Source: Tubiluchus corallicola (Eukaryota > Priapulida > Priapulimorpha > Priapulimorphida > Tubiluchidae). Taken from it: DNA of 64,000 nucleotides. The notes under the pieces are model-generated. The model was not told the origin of the DNA. It was given only the letters and a program-made list of their open reading frames with translations, and searched no databases. The stretch's first letter is position 1; every line of letters starts with the position of its first letter. The position numbers and the translations under genes are program-made. The stretch covers positions 1,114,066-1,178,065 of the forward strand of contig JAQGDQ010000011.1 in NCBI GenBank assembly GCA_030141605.1, read 5' to 3'. This document shows positions 57,421 through 64,000 of this stretch, one piece after another.

Positions 57421-58900
57421 TATCTGCATATAATAATTAGTATGGCTAGAAAATTCCACCTGTAGGCCAGTCAGTACTAGGCCTATTTTGCTCTCTCTTG
57501 AGGCTGCAGCTTCAAGTCTGTCATAAACGGTGGAAGATCATGCCTTGGCTTCCTAATCTTCTATTTCTATTAGATATCTGGAAAACAAATACAGAAAGAA
57601 TTCCAGCTTTTGCTTTCCAAGTGCCAATTTTTTGTTGCAAGAAAATAAATTTTCTACATCTGTGAGAGAGGTTAACCCTTTTTATCAAACTCGTGAAAAG
57701 TCCCTTCTGACGAACGTCCACATGGCAGACGCGATCGCTGTTATATATTACGTATCAAGCAGTTTTCTTTGGTGAAGAAGTTTCCTGTTGCTCTCCCTAG
57801 CGGTCAAAAAATTGTAAATATGGTGTAGACTTAACTGATATTGTCACTCCAATTCAAATAAATAATTTCTTCGGCTCTCTTAGAAAAAAATAAATTTTAT
57901 TTGAGAAAATAGAGCAAAATAACAGCAATCTTGACCATTCGTACATTTGGATACAGTCAAACGTCTTTACACCGCTAAATTGGGGTTCCAGAAGAAGTTG
58001 CGTTAAAGAGTTTGGCACTACATATAACGAGGTGCATTAATACATATATGTCTGTGAGAATATAGACATTTTGTTTACCAAAATGTGCGCGTTAAGCGAG
58101 GTTGGCATTATACATTAGGCGTTATAACAAAGTTTGACCTTGGTAAGAAATGAAAAATTGTTCATTTGCACACTCCACTCTAGCCCAGTGGTCACTCGTG
58201 ATAAAGGGAACAGTCACAAGCTACTGTGGAACAATGGTAAAAATGATACTATTTTTTACAGTAAATTCGGAAAAATATCATTCTTGTAATTTATATATAT
58301 TTTTGGATCTTTAAATTACGTCGAGTGATTGAGTGATATTTTTATCCTCTTCTTAAAGAAAGTGGAAAAACAGTTTACGACAAAGAATTCCATAGACAAG
58401 ACTCCGAGGAAAGAACTGTGGTTATAAGCTATGCTGCAGCACGAATAGCAGTAGTAGCTCTGCATGTTTTAAACTCACATGAACAAATCTTATTTCCGCG
58501 TCGCGGCTCGTTTGTGAAGGCCTCTCCTCGTCTGTTTACGCCTATAACCTGTAATTAAAAACACTAGAAGATAACAGCAGAGTGCGGCGCACCGCCAAAG
58601 CAACGTAAATATCAGCTGTGTTTTTCGGGAGAACTCAGAGCAGAATAAGGAGGAGGTAGAATCAGCCTCGTCAGTTTCCAGTAATAAGCCGCACAGATCT
58701 CAGGAATTTCAACCGACACACCAATGAGTTCAGTAGACCCTGCCTTTAGGAGCATTGCACTATACTATACTCCCTCTTCCATCACCACCCCAAAAATGCC
58801 TAGGTGTTCCATTCTTAGTTCCTACATACAGGTGAACGAGTTTAAACGCATAGTTTAGTGGTGTAATATATACACACAAGATAGGCTTTTTTATTTTCTT

Positions 58901-59153
<253 letters not shown>

Positions 59154-59534
59154 GTTATTTCATCTAATATTGTTTTTGCTTTACTTAATTGTCCCTTATA
59201 ATATGGATAACTTTTGCATTATTTTTCTTTATTACGCTAAGTGAACTTTATTGAAGTAATTTCTAAAATCAGTAGTGTTATAACTGAACTCTAATCCTGC
59301 CATGTACAAAAGGCATTAAATCTGTAAATAGGGGTGGCTGACTTAGTTGACCGTATTGTCTTCCGCCTCTGTTTCTCCATACAATTAAGCTTTCTTTTTA
59401 ACACCAAGTAGGCTACTAACAAATACTTAGTTTGTAAATTGTCAAAATTATTGTTATGTCTATCATGTATTATAAAACTTAAAGGAGATAAACAATCTAA
59501 TCTTGATCACAATAGCACTAATCTTGATCACAAT

Positions 59535-59590
59535 AGCACCCACAGACCGGGAAAAAGTCACGGGTTCGACTCCCAGTGAGGATGTAAAAA
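59535..59590 (+). repeat. tRNA-like SINE fragment
   Basis: GTCACGGGTTCGACTCCCAG carries a B-box match and T-arm. Upstream, the 20-bp block CACTAATCTTGATCACAATAG is repeated twice in tandem. Degraded. Confidence 0.45.
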
Positions 59591-60224
59591 TGCTTTCGAG
59601 TATTTTGTTCAATAGTATAGCAGAACTTCTTACTTATTCATACAGAAATTAAAAAAAATAATTAAAATAAACATAGCAAAAAATCACGGTAGTAGCCGAA
59701 TCTCTAAAGATAAAATCATTTATATAGTTATTATCTAGAAGTCTATATTTTACTTGCTATAAAACTAGATTACAATAAAATGAGAATCCTCAGTGTTTAA
59801 AATATTTTTCCATATTAAAATTTTTATCTGTTATAGAAACATAATTTCGTGGCGCTATGTAGATTAAGTGTATTCATAGTGCCAATCTATTTAATTTGCT
59901 TCACACATCTGCGATGTAATAATTCTTATTTTATACTAAATTTACTAGTAAGGAAGGGAAAAGAATGGGTAAAAAGACTGAACAAAAGGCTGTTTTGGCC
60001 ACTGTGTACATTCAAGGCAAAATACCAAACCATTACTACAACCCCGTGTGACAAGCAATAAATTTGGTGAAAATGTGCTCAAAGGTGGACGACTGGACAC
60101 GTCCTAAATTTCATGCACTGTATACGGTCCTGTTTTGTTTAACTTCAATATTACGGTTCGAACAACATCATATCTGTTATTTCTTAAATTAAATACAACT
60201 GAAAGAGAGTAAATGTGTGAAAAG

Positions 60225-60300
60225 TTGGGAATAAGCCAAGATTTGAACAAACGAACTTAGGATTATTCTGCGTCTAGACGTCGTTCTTTTGGAAGGACAG
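60225..60300 (-). repeat. tRNA-like SINE fragment
   Basis: On the minus strand, CGTTTGTTCAAATCTTGGCT keeps a B box, preceded by a degenerate anticodon arm. Weak. Confidence 0.35.
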
Positions 60301-60744
60301 TCCTGATTTTGAGCACTCTGTCCGTCGTCCTTCTTAACCTTAAAACCATTAACTTGTCCCTCTTTTGGGGCCTGTATAAAAATTATATAAATTGCCTTTT
60401 TACAAAATTTTCAAAGTTTTCAAACAACTGAGAACCACAATAAGTACTATCTAAGTTATCTAATTTTATACAGTTGCTATTGGCAACACTGCTGCAGTGT
60501 GACACCAGTGTCACATGACTGACGTCAAGTAAAATAAAACATTTAACACAAAATTATTTAAATGCAATAATTTGTGTGATTATGTATTTTACATATTATA
60601 CATAGACATAACAGATAAATATGACGGCTGTGTCCTTCTTGTCCGAGATGTGGAAACGGCCGCCCTTCTCTGAAGTAATAGTATAAATTAGTAGAACTGT
60701 GACATGCATATATTCATAGCTTTATTGACAGTGGCAAACTACAG

Positions 60745-61290
60745 TATATTAGTCATTCCTTTTATTAATACTAATATTGTTCATTTTGATAAAACATGGG
60801 ATAAACTCTGCGATAAAACAAAGTTGTATTACTTAACTTACCTGTTTGAAAAACGTATGTATAGTCTTTGGAAAAGAAAGTTATTAATAATTTAAGATAC
60901 TCGCATCAACTGGTAAAAATCACTATTTCATTACACCAGTGTGCAACAAAAACGTCACTGGCTCACCAAAAAATATAATTAATAATCTTATTGATAAAAT
61001 AATGTAATTTAAACTTTTGCTTAGTTAGCGAAGAGTGTGCTACGAATGCTTTATTTTTTCAAACTTTACAAAATGTAAATCTAAACTTGTTTCAAAGACA
61101 CCACGAAGTCATGGCGAAGTTTAGATTTTTAGAAGTTTTTTCCAGTGTTGTTAGCTAACACAAGCTCTATGGGCTCTGTGAAATAGTTTTAAGTGATGAA
61201 AAATTTTTAGGCAAATTTTTTAAGCTTTAGTTATGAAGAGTGTTTCCTTCTGACACAAGCAGTTTATTCTGACAAAAATTAGAAAGCTTA
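60745..61290 (+). repeat. Repeat family X copy
   Basis: Shares ACTTAACTTACCTGTTTGAA, TAAACTTTTGCTTAGTTAGC and AGCTTTAGTTATGAAGAGTG with the other members, in order. Confidence 0.8.
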
Positions 61291-61892
61291 ACTAACCGCT
61301 GGACACGTTTACATTCTCTTTACGCTGCCATCGCAATAAAACAATGTGTAAGACTGACAAATGAGATTCTGGGTTTGTTAAGTATTCTGTTTATCGCTGC
61401 GGAACATTGTGTGCTTGACTGATTTATTTGGCAGAGAGAGCTGATTTATGTCTTCACAAATAAGACCAGCGTGGCAACAACCCGCTGGGCGTTTGGGGAA
61501 TCTTTAGCCTGCTAAGTGTCTCTGTTACTAAAGTTGATCGCCACACGCGTTTCAGTTAAAATGCAACAAGCGACCTCGCTCTTTTATTTACGTAGCATCT
61601 TGAGAGTCAGTCAACTTCAACTTTGCGGAGCTTGCGCCGTGTAAATTACTTTCTTTAGTAAGGCTTTTTGTGACTTGTGCGAATTAGCCACTTTGTTTTG
61701 GTCCCTGGAGATTGATTACACAGCTAAGCAAATGTATCGGCATTTTTTATATGAATTAAAGTCCCTCTGGGCGCTATTTCGTCAGCATTGTTATTTATCT
61801 AGTACATTTCACATGTACATCTGTAATTATAAATTCAATTATGTTTTTTGCATTTGAATCTTTCAGGTTACAATGCTTAATCAAACTGTACT

Positions 61893-62742
61893 TTACTTTA
61901 TTTTCACAAAAAAGCAGGCTTAATATTAGAGTTCCTCATTGTTCTATCTTGATACCCCTGTCACTTAAATTACATACCTAGGACTCTACACAGAAACAGG
62001 CAAATTTCAAAATTCATTACGCGTGTAATTATAACTCAAATGTTAAATTTTTGCTATTTCTGAACACGCCAGCTTAATTATTGCAGCAAGCCTACTTATA
62101 TATAAGCATGACGAATTTAAGTTGTCAATTAAATTATGTAATAGCATAATTACGATTGAGTAACAATATTTTCCATTTCCAATTCATTATAAGATGTCAA
62201 CTCAACCAAGAGGAATTTCTGACTGACTACGCTGCTTATAATCTTTAAATCATTTTCAAGGAAAATGCCAACAAATTTATGTAACGTAGCCTGAAGCTCG
62301 AAGGCTGGTAATATTAATTTTATTGTGTTTCACAAATCACTATAACAATAAACCGCTTCTATATAAACTTTGTACATTTTAAATGCACTGCAGTAAAAAC
62401 TTACTCTACAGAAAATGCTATAATTAAAACGAATTTTTCAGAAAAAAATGGTTTACAAAGTTTGCGCACACCGAGTGTTACATAATTATTACATAATTTA
62501 ATTGAAAACTTAAATTCGCCATGCTTATATATAAGTAGGCTTGCTGCAATAATCAAGCTGGCGTGTTCAGAAATAACAAAAATTTAACATTTGAGTTATA
62601 ATTACACGCATAATGAATTTTGAAATTTGTCTGTTTCTGTGTAGAGTCCTAGGTATGTAATTTAAGTGACAGGGGTATCAAGATAGAACAATGAGGAATT
62701 TTAACATTAAGCCTGCTTTCTTCTGAAAATAAAGAACATAGT
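61893..62742. repeat. Long inverted repeat, about 265-bp arms
   Basis: The left arm (about 61893-62160; for example GACTCTACACAGAAACAGGC, CTGAACACGCCAGCTTAATT, GCAAGCCTACTTATATATAA) is reverse-complemented on the right (about 62470-62742) with few changes. The spacer of about 310 bp is AT-rich and non-coding. Fits a foldback or large-TIR non-autonomous element. No clear target duplication. Confidence 0.9.
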
Positions 62743-64000
62743 TGTAATAATTATAAATGTGTTGCACATTTATGCGCAATAAGTCTTATGTTAAAAAAAA
62801 TTATAAATCTTAATTTGAAAATTTGTACTGACTTAGGCAATCATAGGCATATCAGAGATCAAAAAGCACATAGGAAAACTGTTACGTATTTCATTTGGTC
62901 CATGATCTGTTAGTGCAAACAAAATGACGCAATACTCAGTGATAGATTTAGTAAACTCCGCCTGCCTTTAACGACCAACAATTAAGTATTTAAAAATTAC
63001 AATACGCCAAATTCGTTCAGCGTAGCAAACAGATCCGCCCGAGCCGTTCCTCATGGTGAAGGCGTCATAAAAAGTGACCCTCTTCGTTGTGTAGCCATGT
63101 AAGATCTGGGAAAATGCCGATTACGGGAAACTGTGTGTGTGGCCCTCTCGCGAACTCCAATTTGCCCTATAACGCACACCGTTGAGCGGGCCCTCTAACC
63201 ATTACAGGCACCACCTTTCCCGTTCTCTAAAATTACCTTCCTCAATTTTCCGAATAAGAAGTACAAATTTTCCTCCCCGTGACCCCGATTTGAAAAATAA
63301 ACCAGTCAATGAGACGACACTAGATCAAGTCCTTTCGCTGAATATGCAGGTCGCCTAGAACGGTGCCGTCTCGATAACTGTAGCCTCGAACCTTATATAT
63401 ATTATATATTCAGATACCAGCAAAATGAATATGTTACATTTACGTGGTTGCTACAGTATTAATGTCTTCCAGGTAGTGTATCTATTAATGATAAATCACG
63501 TGAATTTTCGGCGAAGCTTCTTAAAAATGTCAATCAACGGTAAATTAATTGACATTTAAATTAGTAACTGTGGCATGGATGAAAAGTTATGGATGAATTG
63601 TATCATTAATTCATGTCTACAGATGCTAAAGAGGAACCTAAAGAGGAACCTCATATATATCCACTTCACCAGCTTTGCGTCATCCAAAACGCTCGTAATT
63701 TTATTTTTAAAAATTGATCAACTATATTACTGTTGTTACAATATTATTTCGATTATTATTTTAAATAATAAAACCAGTGGCATCATTGGGAACCTGACAA
63801 TGAGCGATCTATTTGTTACACTAAAGAAGTTAGGCCTATTGTAAGTTTTAGAATTTAGATACTTCATACAGTATATATCAATGGTCTTTAAAAGCAGACG
63901 GAGTTTGCTAACACTGTCACTGAGTAAAACGTCGTTCTCTTTGCATTACTGGGTCAATGCTCATGGACTAAATAAAAATCACTGGTGGGCTAACTGGGCT
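62743..64000. other. No gene seen at right edge
   Basis: AT-rich sequence. The stretch at about 63190-63380 weakly resembles 41400-41600 (GAAAAATAAACCAGTCAATG against AAAAATAAACCATCAATAG), suggesting an old shared repeat. ORFs here show no protein-like pattern. Confidence 0.4.

Noticed and set aside
57954-58140. Small pogo-like element (CAGTCAAACGTC... and reversed GGTCAAACTTTG...)
   Set aside because: End similarity is too short and mismatched to call with confidence.

Overview
This is animal nuclear DNA. It is AT-rich by eye, has GT-AG introns, and is packed with microsatellites, minisatellites and short non-autonomous DNA transposons. The recognisable genes are an intraflagellar-transport gene (IFT88), a mitochondrial acetoacetyl-CoA thiolase gene (ACAT1) and a Wnt receptor of the Frizzled family. 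Together they indicate a metazoan, most likely a marine invertebrate. The phylum cannot be fixed from the sequence alone.

Layout. From 945 to 23542, on the minus strand, lies IFT88: 20 coding exons and 783 codons, with the last roughly 100 residues off the left edge. Its introns hold most of the transposon remnants of the first 23 kb. A short divergent interval (about 23571-24111) separates it from ACAT1, which runs on the plus strand to a stop codon at 42291. Seven ACAT1 exons are secure and give 388 residues of complete thiolase. The transit-peptide exon at 24112 is a proposal. The 7.7-kb intron between thiolase exons 6 and 7 contains an antisense gene with an intron-free coding region for a DUF4419 protein (34820-36148), a tandem array of a roughly 529-bp repeat, and a 31-bp minisatellite. 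From 42.3 to 53.1 kb there is only a possible unrecognised minus-strand gene (45530-48151) amid repeats. At 53107-54921 is an intact single-exon Frizzled gene (604 aa, FZD9/10-like). From 55 kb to the right edge I see no convincing gene, only AT-rich sequence, an (ATT)n tract, tRNA-like SINE fragments and a large inverted repeat at about 61.9-62.7 kb.

Function. IFT88 (IFT-B complex, cilia), ACAT1 (mitochondrial ketone and isoleucine metabolism) and Frizzled (Wnt signalling at the plasma membrane) are unrelated in pathway. Only the head-to-head IFT88/ACAT1 arrangement and the nesting of the DUF4419 gene suggest any regulatory connection. No bacterial-type operon, CRISPR array, phage or rRNA gene is present.

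The most unusual items are: an extra symmetric IFT88 exon resembling its neighbour; a GC-AG intron in IFT88; the nested DUF4419 gene with an in-frame 45-bp duplication; two long inverted repeats (50.8-52.2 kb and 61.9-62.7 kb); and a nested transposon stack at 15.4-16.9 kb whose uninterrupted counterpart lies at 30.1-30.8 kb.
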